In this document: positions 52,080 through 62,484 of the stretch, piece after piece
How the letters are laid out: each line of letters begins with the position of its first letter
Numbering within the stretch: position 1 is the stretch's first letter
From: Aphrocallistes beatrix
Taxonomy: Eukaryota > Porifera > Hexactinellida > Sceptrulophora > Aphrocallistidae
Direction: 5' to 3'
Length of the DNA: 64,000 bases
NCBI GenBank assembly: GCA_963281255.1
Contig: OY725491.1
Span: 1,240,001-1,304,000, forward strand
The notes under the pieces: model-generated
The model's input: the letters and a program-made list of their open reading frames with translations, nothing else
What the model was told of the DNA's origin: nothing
Databases searched by the model: none
Program-made: the position numbers and the translations under genes

Positions 52080-52396
52080 TAGGGATCGACCGAGAATCCC
52101 GGTTAATTCCCGGTTATTGCCGGGATCTAGCCGGGAATATATAAACTGGCAAAATTGGCTTATAAGTATTTGTGCGCACAAATTGGATCATGTGCACGTG
52201 AGTTCAAAATTGCAAAAAACATCAGCAGCGATGAACGTGTTAGACTGCTTCCAGAAAATATTGAGAGGCTACTATTTCTAAAATTCAACTTGAGGGCAAT
52301 CGGATATAACACTGAACAAATCAAGATTGTGAATGAGGAGGAGAATTCCGGCTAAAGCCCATCCCGGCATGAAAATCTTATCCCGGTCGATCACTA
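52080..52396 (+). mobile_element. hAT element remnant with dimerisation-domain frame
   Basis: Ends TAGGGATCGACCGAGA and inverted TAGTGATCGACCGGGA, 8-bp duplication CATCCATG/CACCCATG (one mismatch). Inside, 52155-52355 encodes AYKYLCAQIGSCAREFKIAK, NISSDERVRLLPENIERLLF, LKFNLRAIGYNTEQ, the end of a hAT dimerisation domain. The left part is shared by the duplicate at 58946. Confidence 0.8.
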
Positions 52397-52530
52397 CACC
52401 CATGCTACCCTTCAGTTAAAAACACCCATTAATGTGATGGACATTCCTTCTTGATTCAAATTGGGAAATGTATGGTAGATCTAATGGACATGAAGATATC
52501 CTTACTATTAAAACTCGATTATTGTATATA

Positions 52531-53866
52531 CTACGGGCATTCAATAAGTAGTCGTTATCAAAGTATACTTTCCCCAAAACAAGTATATAATTAATATCAA
52601 TGCTGCAATTTCTCGAACTACTCTCCTTGATGCTGTATAACTAGTATTAGCCTCTTAATCCAATCCAAAAAACTTTTTTGAAGTCTCCACGTGGTATACC
52701 TTTCATATACTGAAAAATCGCCGATCCGAGGTGAGGCCGACTTTCGAATTCCCTCCCTGAAAGGTGTTTCTTCAGCTTAGGGAAGAGCCAAAAGTCGCAT
52801 GGAGCGAGGTCTGGTGATTAGGGAGGATGATCTAGCTCTACAACTCTCAGACTTTCCAACTTTTCCCTTACCAGCTTGGTCTAGTGGGGTCGGGCATTAT
52901 CATGCAATAATCTCAATCCTCGAGTTCCAGTCCTTGGCCGTCGATTGTGGTAGAATTTCTCAACCTCAGATAGGCACTCACTCATGTAAAATGATCCAGT
53001 AATAGTGGTATTCTTGGGGACACAAATCTGGCACACTGGACCATAAGAATCAAAAAATATGCAGTACATAACCTTGGGGTTCCGGAAGTCATATCGAGGG
53101 ATTATTGGTGGGTCCTGGCCTTTAGCTACCCATACTTTGTTAGCTTCCTTTGACAAAGGCTCGCTATAACGCACCCAAGTCTCATCACCAGTCACGATCT
53201 CGAATAGACTCCTGGAGTCGGTTCTATCGAAGTCAGAAAGCAACTTTTGAGCACATTGAACCCTCTTAATTTTCTGGGCCTGTGCTAGTGCATGCGGGAC
53301 TCACCGAGCGCAGATTTTCCTAAATTGAAAATTGTCATGCACAATGGTATGAACGGTTCCCGTTGAGACCCCAACTGCATTAGCTATCTCCATCAATGAA
53401 ATAGGGGGTCTTCTTCAAGTAATTCGGAAACCTCGAGGACAAATTTGTCACTGGCGCCGGAAATCGGCCTCCCTGCTCTGGGCTTATCTTCTATCGACTC
53501 TCTTCCCTCACGAAAACGTCGGGTCCTGTCAACTATCGTGGAATATGGAAGAGTTCTATCATTATAAACCTCCATCAAATCCTTGTGGATGTCGGTTGAA
53601 GAAACTTGGAGCAGTGTATGAATCTTTACATAGGCTCGCTGCTCAGTTTTGAAATCTGCACTCTCGGAAGCCATAATAAATGCCAGTATATAAAAATGCC
53701 AAACTAATAATAGCCACAGTATAAAAACCAAAGCTCAGAATTGAAAAAGTAAAGTATCATTTGAAAGAGCATCGGTAGGGCTACATTAGATATGCTAACC
53801 CAATTCTGAATTAAATGGAACAACCAAGATAAATTGCAATAACGACTACTTATTGAACGCCCGTAG
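52531..53866 (-). mobile_element. mariner transposon
   Basis: 1336 bp; ends CTACGGGCATTCAATAAGTA and inverted CTACGGGCGTTCAATAAGTA between TA dinucleotides, full length for a mariner. Encodes a broken transposase on the minus strand. Inserted between the two lectin blocks. Confidence 0.95.
52647..53674 (-). pseudogene. mariner transposase (D,D34D type), broken
   Basis: Starts MASESADFKTEQRAYVKIHT; helix-turn-helix DRTRRFREGRESIEDKPRAG, RPISGASD. A frame change occurs at about 53405 and an in-frame TGA at about 53300. Catalytic residues are IVTGDETWVRY (first Asp), LLHDNARPH (second Asp), then, past another indel or stops at about 52880 and 52830, SPDLAPCDFWLFPKLKKHL (third Asp). All three Asp codons survive, but at least two stops and one frame change kill the gene. 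Length matches about 340 codons. Confidence 0.93.
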
Positions 53867-53879
53867 TATATATATATAT

Positions 53880-54373
53880 CTGTAACGAATTGATTGAAGA
53901 AACTGCCGGGCGCAGAAGGCTGATTTTTGGCATGTGGGAGTCTTTTGGCTATGGCTCCAGTAAGTTCTGAGTTCAGAGCAAAATGTCGACTCATCATGGA
54001 ATTATGACGTCATTGTCACATTTTTAAAAGTTAAGCAACACAATTATTCGGGTATAACTCAGCCATTATAGGAGATAGAAGGCTGAAATTTTAATAGAAT
54101 CTGTATACTAACATACCTCACATATGATGCGACTTTCATCAAAAAATGATGACTCATCACTTTGTTATGACGTCATCATTACGCATCAAAAATTTTAAAA
54201 TTGACAAATTTGGTGATTTTTCGAGTGATATCGATTAGCACAGTAGAACAGACATATTTAGAGATGTTATCTCCCTTATAATTAACCAATGTGACTCCAG
54301 GCGACCGAAGGGAGCCTCCGGCGGACACAAAGTGTCCGCCAGCCGCGCAGCGCAAGCAAGCGCGAAGCGCGCT

Positions 54374-54376
<3 letters not shown>
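53880..54376 (+). repeat. R1 repeat (dimer, unit 1)
   Basis: Full R1 on the plus strand between (TA)n runs; two TGACGTCAT sites; GGCGGACACAAAGTGTCCGC hairpin and the AAGCGCGAAGCGCGCTT end. Confidence 0.95.
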
Positions 54377-54404
<28 letters not shown>

Positions 54405-54406
<2 letters not shown>

Positions 54407-54901
54407 CTGTAACGAATTGATTGAAGAAACTGCCGGGCGCAGAAAGCTGATTTTTGGCATGTGGGAGTCTTTTGGCTATGGCTCCAGTAAGTTCTGAGTT
54501 CAGAGCAAAATGTCGACTCATCATGGAATTATGACGTCATTGTCACACTTTTAAAAGTAAAGCAACACAGTTATTCGGGCATAACTCAGCCATTATAGGA
54601 GATAGAAGGCTGAAATTTTAATAGAATCTGTATACTAACACGTCTCACATATGATGCAACAATCATCAAAAAATGATCACTCATCACTTCGCTATGACGT
54701 CATCATTACTCATCAAAATTTTAAAAATTGACAAATTTGGTGATTTTTCGAGTGATATCGATTTTCACAATAGGACAGACATATTTAGAGATGCTCTCCC
54801 CCTTATAATTAACCAATATGACCCCAGGCGACCGAAGGGAGCCTCCGGCGGACACAAAGTGTCCGCCAGCCGCGCAGCGCAAGCAAGCGAAGCGCGCTTG
54901 T
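54405..54901 (+). repeat. R1 repeat (dimer, unit 2)
   Basis: Second unit in direct tandem, separated by (TA)n. Ends GAAGCGCGCTTG, immediately followed by the lectin-block duplicate at 54902. Confidence 0.95.
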
Positions 54902-55212
54902 GTTAACAACTTTAAAATTAGTTCGTAACCTGATTTCAGTTAGCATGAGGTAGAATGATAGAATATGAGTAATTATACAACATTCTAATAGAGTATTAAT
55001 AAAGATGAATCATATTACTAGTGCAGACTACTGTGCTGCAAATCTAAGTAATATATTTAATTATTCATCTTCATAAAACTGGATGTGAAAAATAAAAAGA
55101 TGAATCAGTATAATCTGATATGACTACTGTGTTAAATGAAGTTAAGAGATGAGATTACTTAACTGCTGAGAATGCCACATGTATGGGCATAGACTCTGGT
55201 AGAGTTGGTAGG

Positions 55213-55546
55213 CAGTGGCAGCTCCAGAGATTTAATTTACGGGGGCCAACTTGAATTCGACTATCCTAGAATTAGAAGAGTTAGTGCAGGAGCTTTGCCA
55301 GTATTTTGGATTGAGGGATCCTGAGTGAGCAAATAAGGCGTCTGGGGACTTGCTCTACAGAAAATGTTCAAATCTAGACGCTGAAATATCGATATACAGT
55401 TATTGTAACCCTCTATGGAGCAATATTCCAATTTATCTTACTTTTCATTTATTTTATGCACAAAAATCAAGACAAAGAGTAGAAAGCAACTTTACAACTT
55501 TATTCCGGGGGCTATAGACCCCTGCCCTCCCGTGGAGCCGCTACTG
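55213..55546. mobile_element. hAT-type MITE, 5-bp duplication GTAGG (copy 2)
   Basis: Same insertion as 47342-47676, one base shorter, flanked by GTAGG at 55208-55212 and 55547-55551. Confidence 0.9.
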
Positions 55547-56328
55547 GTAGGCAGTGGCTCTGCCAATATGATAGTTGCTAAGTAGGGAATAATTGCAACT
55601 GGAATTATTTGTTTAATCTGATCATGAACTGCTTCCGTGATGACATTTGTTTTAGAAAAGATGAATTTAAAATGTAGCGTTACTATACTTTTAATAAATA
55701 CGCATTTGGAAAAAGTAGTACAGCAAAATTGTAGTTTTGCCATACCCGTAGTACAAATTCTGAGAAAAAAAAGTAGTAAAGAAGGTAAATGCTGTACCAA
55801 TCATATCGCTTCTGCTGTCTCTGATTTATGGTATGGACAATGCACCACGTCCGTCCACATGAATGTATGAATGCAGGAGTGTCGGGAAATGTACCAATCT
55901 AAGTATTTTGGGTAGATCGAATTATGCATTTGAAGATATGATAGGAAATGTACTGAATTGCAATACGTACCAGCAGTCCAGTACGTAGATCATTTTAGTA
56001 AATTGGATATGAATAATCTCAATGGTTCTTTAAGCTATTGAGATGATTCATGATAACAACTTTAAAATTAGTTCGTATACTGATTCAGTTAGCATGAGGT
56101 AGAATGATAGAATATGAGTAATGATACAACATTCTAATAGAGTATTAATAAAGATGAATCATATTACAGTACAGACTACTGTGCTGCATATCTAGGTAAT
56201 ATATCTAATTATTCATCTTCACAAAACTGGATGTGAAAAATAAAAAGATGAATCAGTATAATATGATATGACTACTGTGTTAAATGAAGTTAAGAGATGA
56301 GATTACTTAACTGCTGAGAATGCTTTGC
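55547..56328. other. flank of lectin block copy 2
   Basis: No gene recognised. From 55982 to 56325 is a further copy of the lectin upstream region (AACAACTTTAAAATTAGTTC ... AACTGCTGAGAATGC), which occurs four times in the cluster. Confidence 0.5.
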
Positions 56329-56387
56329 TATAAATACATCCTAGGGGGAATTTAGTCTAACACTTTTTCTAGAAACAGAGCAAACCA

Positions 56388-57824
56388 ATGAAGATATTAA
56401 TACAAGTAATTACAGTTGGACTCATTCTAGCAATAGCAGGTATGTGTGAATCTTATAAGCATATTATATTAATATACGAAATGTTATTATTTATCATATT
56501 TAGTCTCATTCATCGATGCAAGATGTTTCTCAAGGCGACATTGTGACATCAAACTTGGGAGTAGATGTTACGTCCATATAGACCAGCGTAAGAATTGGAA
56601 TCAGGCAGAGTCTTGCTGTAGAGCATGGGGAGGTCATCTGGCTAGCATACACTCAGATTATGAGAACTATCTCCTCAACCATATCCGTAATAAAGATAGG
56701 TTCACCTGGATAGGACTTAGTGATTCTGCTAGGAATGGAAAGTATGTGTGGACTGACGGGACTCAGTTTGATTATAACAAGTTTGCAAGAGGCCAGCCTG
56801 ACAGTGCAGGTGGGGAGTCTTGTTTCCATTTCTTCAGTCGCTCAAGATCAGAGGGAGAATTGACTTGGAATGATTACCATTGCAGTAGGAATAATGCAGG
56901 ATCTGTTAAGACATCATATATCTGTCAAAAGAGTGAGTTTTTATGCTTCAAATATTAAAATTATAATCTATTTACAGGCTAAGCGCAATAAAGATAGAAA
57001 ATGCCAGTCGATAGACTGATAGTTCGGCTCCATTAAGTGACTCGGACGACACGAAATGTGAATATTCATTCTAGAGCTTTCCATATGTGAAATTTACATC
57101 ATAAAATATCACTTATTAATCATTGAGCTTTCGTTTGAATAATTTATTTGTACAATGTACCTTAATTACGTTGTAAACAATTTTTAAGCAATACCAATAA
57201 TTGGACTTTTGTTGTTGCATCTATTTAGTTACACATTATATCATGATTATGTTAGCAATCTGTTAAGCTCACTTATGTGTGAATTTAATCAATTAATTAT
57301 ATTTTTAAACACTATACGCACTTAAATTACAATTACGTTGTAGATTTAAAAGCTACATAGTTCTAGAATGAGTGATTTAATAGCTTTCTCACATTAATAT
57401 AGGTACATGTCCCAATCTTCCCAAGTCTAGATGCGATCTTGTTCTAAACGGTAAATGCTACGTATTCGGTGAGAAAAACGTAGATTGGCACACAGCAGAG
57501 AACTGTTGTAGAGAGTGGGGAGGTCATCTAGCAAGCATACACTCTGATCTAGAAAATTACGCAGTGAATTCCATAAGAAAAAGTCATTTCACTTGGATAG
57601 GACTGAATGACGATATTAAGGAAGGATCCTTTGTATGGACAGATGGAACACCATATAACTATAAAAACTTTCATCGTGGGGAACCAAATAATAGTGGGGG
57701 ATCAGAAAATTGCATTCATCTTCATAGTACCTCTAATAGAAAATGGAATGATATATCTTGTAGTCGTGAAGCAAATTCATTTGTTTGCAAAAAAGGTAAG
57801 ATATTAACACGTAACTATATTTAA
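56388..57824 (+). CDS. secreted tandem C-type lectin, lectin D
   Basis: Exons 56388-56439, 56504-56932 and 57403-57824, phase 1, 300 residues, the same model as lectin C. The signal peptide is identical. CTLD1 is nearly identical to that of C (QPDSAGGESC, TWNDYHC). CTLD2 has diverged more: DWHTAENCCREWGGHLAS, SHFTWIGLNDDIKEGSFVWT, RGEPNNSGGSENC, CIHLHSTSNRKWNDISC. The concentration of amino-acid changes in CTLD2 next to the EPN loop suggests change in ligand binding. TATAAATA lies 59 nt before the ATG. Confidence 0.88.
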
Positions 57825-59030
57825 TAAAGAAATAGATTTACCTCGAAACTTTTATTAGATTACGCCCTTACCTGTCCAGAGCATTTCAGAAGACAACGTA
57901 GTGTGATGGAAACTGAAGTTGCAGGAGTGGGAGGAAACAGTACGATTTCAATATGAACGGAAGAATTATCTCATTGATAGTATATACTTATAATAAAATA
58001 ACTATGGACTTACTCCACATACCTATATTATTACATGCATGCTACTAAATGTTAATTGGTTTTTGTGATCTGACTGGAATCAATTTTCTTTTTCCTATAC
58101 TCTGAATGTTTTTTCTTTGATTTGCAATATTAATAAATCTATTTGCAGTCACAATTTAATGTTATACACGTATATACGTATGTTGGATTGTTGGTCTATA
58201 ATGGAATTAAAGAGGAAAATTAAATAATTTGGTAATCCCTGCGAAAGAAACAATACTGAGTTCGGAAAGAATCCCTAACTATATTCATAAAGTAATATAA
58301 ATGCATATATCTAAATCAAGATAACAAGTACAAGTAATATCCGAAATATGTAAGGATTGTAGACTATGGAATATCCTTACACGTAGCCGCTGAAAGCTAG
58401 AGAAGCTCCCGGGAATTAGCATGCGACAAGGTCCTTTGATTATACATAAAATGATACGAATTGTAAAACAACAGGTCTCATAGATGTTCAGATCATGCGG
58501 TAGAAGTGTCCCTTCCCCTCTATTAGCAGATTATATCACGTGCAAAGTGTTTAGTTTACAAAAGAATTTATAGCAGGGAAAATGAAATACTAGGATCCAA
58601 TAAGATAAAACCTTCCATATATTCATGAAATTCTCAAAAATTGGAGAAAATTAATAAGATTCTCAATATTTACCAGCATACACTCAGATGCTGTAAACTA
58701 TTTTCTAAACTCGGCCTATATCGCAGAGAGATTTACATGGACGTGTTTTCATGAAAAATGGGTTTTTCTGATAATGTGTGATTGTTGTAATTAATCACTT
58801 TGTTAAAAAGATTTTAGGTCATCCTTTATCATAAGCCTACATTGTAACCGTTATTTCTGAACAAAATTATACACATCAATTTTTCGCCCGCCTGGCTCTC
58901 TCTTTCTGAATTGAAAATGAGAACTATTATCCCATCCATGTAGGGATCGACCGAGAATCCTGGTTAATTCCCGGTTTAGCCGGGATCTCCTAAATTTACT
59001 GGGATCTAGCCGGGAATATACAGTACCAGA
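57825..59030. other. downstream flank of lectin D
   Basis: No gene; duplicate of 50966-52140, ending in the truncated hAT end (TAGGGATCGACCGAGA at 58946). Confidence 0.5.
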
Positions 59031-59039
59031 CAAACTTTA

Positions 59040-59680
59040 TGTATCTATTGTAAACAAAAGTAAACAAATTGATCATCAAATTTACTCGAAAATATGATAT
59101 TCGAAATCTACACCCCTGAAAACCCCATGTCAACCGTTGAAAGTAAGTTTCTAGCATATTTTTGAGATTTGTTTACTTTATGTATCTAATGTAAACAAAA
59201 GTAAACAAATAATTTATCATATCGATCTGAAAATATGATATTCGAAATCTACATCCCTAAAAACCCCATGTCACCCGTTGGAAGCTAGTCTCTAGCATTA
59301 TTTTCAAAATTAATCAAATGGTTTGAAAATATGTATATAAAGGTGTGAACATATGCAGATAATCTTTTTTATTGCTAAATACTATAATACATTTAAGATA
59401 TCAAACATAATTTGTGGCTTTGAAATATTAATAACAATGACGATCTATTGTAGTGTCGTACAATGGTTTCTATTGTGATAGTGTAGTCATTTATTTTGTA
59501 TAGAAAAGGTGTGAAAATTTGTTTTCCATTCTTTTTGCAGAGGTGTGAAAATTTCGCTTAGATTTTCGAACTTAATCCTAGATTCATCATTTGACACCTA
59601 CATGTCAATTTTCGTATCTCTACGACTTGCCAATTCTTCAATCAATTCGGACAAACAAACAAACAAACAAAAAAGCAAAA
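59040..59680 (+). repeat. copy of the CCCATGTCA/GGTGTGAAAATAT repeat module
   Basis: Two GATATTCGAAATCTA ... CCCATGTCAMCCGTTGRAAG units (59095-59305), then the GGTGTGAACATATGCAGATA module to about 59515, as at 38480-38930, but here no palindromic satellite follows. A (CAAA)n run lies at 59650-59670. Confidence 0.8.
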
Positions 59681-59699
59681 AAATCCTAGCATTTTAATA

Positions 59700-60010
59700 T
59701 ATAAGATATATCTATCTACAATCACAATTAAATGGCGTTGGTCTATAATGGAATGACAGTACAATTTTGATAATCCGATTATTTCTGGGAAAGGAAATAA
59801 TATTGGATTACGAAGGAATTCCCACCTATTTTTTACAATTGGATTCAACGGTTCTTCGTTTCAAATATCTTTCTTAGTTGCTCATCTAAACTTTTAACTT
59901 CTCAGATACTAAATTACATAATCAAACAATTAGATTTCGTAGAAATGTAAGATTAAACACTACGCTCTCTATCGGTCACAAGAACATATTTATGTAGAAA
60001 CTGCACATGT
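59700..60010 (+). pseudogene. decayed lectin tail exon
   Basis: After an acceptor (ACTTCTCAG) at about 59905 it reads DTKLHNQTIRFRRNVRLNTT then shifts frame through a 2-base insertion at about 59972 (CTCTCTATCGGTCAC versus CTCTCTATGTCAC). It matches the tail exon 45828-46030 and its preceding intron. Confidence 0.7.
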
Positions 60011-60214
60011 GCACCAAAAACTATTTCTAGGATGCACACAACACATGTTGTATATCATATCTGTCTGTGAGGAATTATCTTCGAAATGATACTAAGAATT
60101 TTTCTGGGAAAAATTGCCCCTCATCGTAATGCAAGTAATCTAGCTCCAATCGATAAAATCAATTATAAAACTCTATGCAAAAAGTTTTTGTTAAATAATG
60201 ATCATTAAGACAAT

Positions 60215-60425
60215 GTTATAACAAGTGTTATAACTTGTGTTATAACACGTGTTATAACATATGTTATAACATATGTTATAACACGTGTTATAACTTGTGT
60301 TATAACACGTGTTATAACTTGTGTTATAACACGTGTTATAACATATGTTATAACACGTGTTATAACTTGTGTTATAACACATGTTATAACACTTGTGTTA
60401 TAACACGTGTATAACTTGTGTTATT
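60215..60425. repeat. palindromic 12-bp tandem array GTTATAAC+NNNN
   Basis: About 17 units of the palindrome GTTATAAC separated by 4-base linkers ACGT, TTGT or ATAT. The minus-strand frame CYNTSYNTCYNI is a by-product. Likely cruciform-forming. Confidence 0.95.
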
Positions 60426-60429
60426 GATG

Positions 60430-61700
60430 TTATAAAATTGATGTCCTCCTTAAATTTTGAGATGTAATTCTTTATAGTATTAAGTCTGATAGTCATGAAA
60501 GTACTCTATTAGGAACATATAATACAGAAGAAATTCTCGAAAATACAATAATAACAAGGTTGCATCGGCCTGGAGGTAAAGTTTCTCTATCTGGGCCATA
60601 TGTTATTGATAAAACAGTATATTTATACTCGTAGCACATGTATCAGTATCTGAATGAATAATGCATATTTGTTTGTATTATGTCAAATGGATTCGGGATT
60701 CTTTACAAGTTGATCAGCAGTTTTTCATTTTTCCGAAATATATTAATTTTCTCAGTGCTTTTAGAGAGACATGAATATCACTTCTAAAAAATTGAGTGAT
60801 TGATTGACCACGTTTTTGGTGCAGAATCTACTAGTCCGGATTTTGGCAAGGGCACTTTTGAAGCATTGCTAACTACTGCTAACATGTAGTATATGTTCAA
60901 GCAAATAGAGCTACATACTAAAGGAATAATTGAAATTTGTCCTATCATAACATAGGATTTCATTGGACATTAAAAAGAGGTCCTATCCCTGAAATCATGA
61001 ATAGGAATAAGCATAATATTTCGCCTATGTTATAAACCAACTTGTAATAGAAAAATTCTCTTAACTGCGTAGACACAGCCGTATCTTTCTGAAGCCGGTA
61101 CGTATGTAGGCTAAAATACGCACTAACAAAATACATTTAATGAAATTTGATTTTAGGCATATTATGGGTAATTTTTATTCTGCATAAAGTACCGTATATC
61201 CTCGAATAGTATTCGGGCGATTATTAATTTTTAGCCTCATTTACAACCTGAAGAAATTAAATAATATTTCATATATGGATATGACCGCACGGATGTACAT
61301 ATGTATAAATAGTAGAAGGGAATATTTACAACAAAACTTTACTATAAGGGATAGCAAAAGTACACCAATCTGAATTTGATCAATTCAGAGAGAGTAAGAA
61401 CTGGGCGGGAAATGGTCGAATGGGCAAAAGATGGAGCTTAAAATTAATATAGAAGATTTATAGTAAATTCTTCTCCTTTTTTAATCTTAAACTCGAAAAC
61501 TATTATGTTTGGACCAATGAAGTGTAAAAGTAATAAATAAAGCGTTTTTCAATGAATTTTGAGATATTTCCGCTGAAAATGTCACTTAGTAATTTGTTAC
61601 GATCGAAACACTTCGATGTAGGATTCTTAATTTAATGCTGCTAAATCACATAATATTCCACTTCATCCATGGTCTTAAAATAGAGATATTGTTTCCGTAT
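60430..61700. other. no gene recognised
   Basis: AT-rich. At 61192 CCGTATATCCTCGAATAGTATTC looks like one end of the MITE type seen at 48611, without a partner. Confidence 0.4.
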
Positions 61701-61701
61701 T

Positions 61702-62103
61702 ATGGAATGCGCTGTCAATAAATACATGAACCGCGTAATAATATTGACACTTTCTACTCATTACTTTGCATATGATGAGTATGACACAATTAATTCTAAC
61801 ACGCATACGTTTCGCACCTCCGTCCCCCAAGACTACATACTCTGTTCCAAAGAATGTTCTTCAAAATTGCAACATCGTAGAGACACGAAAAGACGACAAT
61901 ATCACACAAAAATAGAGAACGTGAAAATGAGGTCCAATATACAAATTCTGAGACGTCATTGTGGAAAACAAAACGAATGTGACCAACTAATTAACTCAAC
62001 TCTTTACAGTCAATCATATTTGCTCCTGCGAATAACACGAGGGTCAACATTTACTAAATCTATCATAATTAATTCCGGTAAAGTGACTTTTATCCTCCAC
62101 TGA
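61702..62103 (+). CDS. uncharacterised reading frame, 133 residues
   Basis: MECAVNKYMNRVIILTLSTH, YFAYDEYDTINSNTHTFRTS, VPQDYILCSKECSSKLQHRR and further, stop TGA at 62101-62103. A hydrophobic stretch at residues 10-18 could be a weak signal anchor. Four cysteines lie in the middle (CSKECSS, HCGKQNEC). Unusually long for a chance frame in this AT-rich DNA, but with no recognisable domain, no TATA box at the spacing seen elsewhere, and no second copy in the window. Confidence 0.3.
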   Translation: MECAVNKYMNRVIILTLSTHYFAYDEYDTINSNTHTFRTSVPQDYILCSKECSSKLQHRRDTKRRQYHTKIENVKMRSNIQILRRHCGKQNECDQLINSTLYSQSYLLLRITRGSTFTKSIIINSGKVTFILH

Positions 62104-62283
62104 AGATATTCTCCAGGTATTCCTTTCATATTTCACTATCACTACAGTGTAATTGATCAGTTAGGTTAAGCTAACATTTTAATGAGTCGAGTTCGCAGAC
62201 TCGATAGATTGATCTAATTAATTTCATTGAAACTCTTTCGAGCATTTATGAATACCAAAGTATGTTGGAATTGTAATCGTATA

Positions 62284-62484
62284 CAGTAGAACTCAGTTAG
62301 TACGTACTCGGATAATGCGTTCTTCGGTTTAGTACGTGCTCATTTCTCTGAACCAAAATCCATCTACAAATATAATATAGATTTCTACATAGTACAAACT
62401 CGGATAGTGCGTACTTACGGATAGTACTATGTCGTAGTAATAATTCTCCTTCCTGAAGGGGTACGTCTTATCCGAGTTCTACTG
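62284..62484. mobile_element. TA-flanked MITE (pogo/Tigger-type)
   Basis: 201 bp; ends CAGTAGAACTCAGTTAGTAC and inverted CAGTAGAACTCGGATAAGAC between TA dinucleotides. Confidence 0.93.

Larger units (their letters stand above)
47052..52440 (+). repeat. segmental duplication, copy 1 (lectin block)
   Basis: Collinear with 54902-59030: flank 47052-48020, lectin gene 49522-50965, and downstream to about 52140. Differences: 48020-48290 present only here, element 48387-49117 present only here. Shared insertions: 47342-47676 and the hAT at 52080. Confidence 0.93.
54902..59030 (+). repeat. segmental duplication, copy 2 (lectin block)
   Basis: Collinear with 47052-52140 and highly similar. Lacks the 48020-48290 segment and the element at 48387. 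Its junction with the R1 dimer marks the duplication boundary. Confidence 0.93.

Noticed and set aside
52799-53002. Plus-strand frame inside the mariner
   Set aside because: Antisense to the transposase, no domain.
54282-54524. Several 70-100 codon frames across the R1 repeats (also 31117-31749, 54673-54909)
   Set aside because: They recur wherever R1 occurs, on both strands, start and stop at repeat features, and have no domain.
60191-60382. Minus-strand frame with CYNT/SYNT repeats
   Set aside because: It is a by-product of the 12-bp palindromic array, whose period is a multiple of three.
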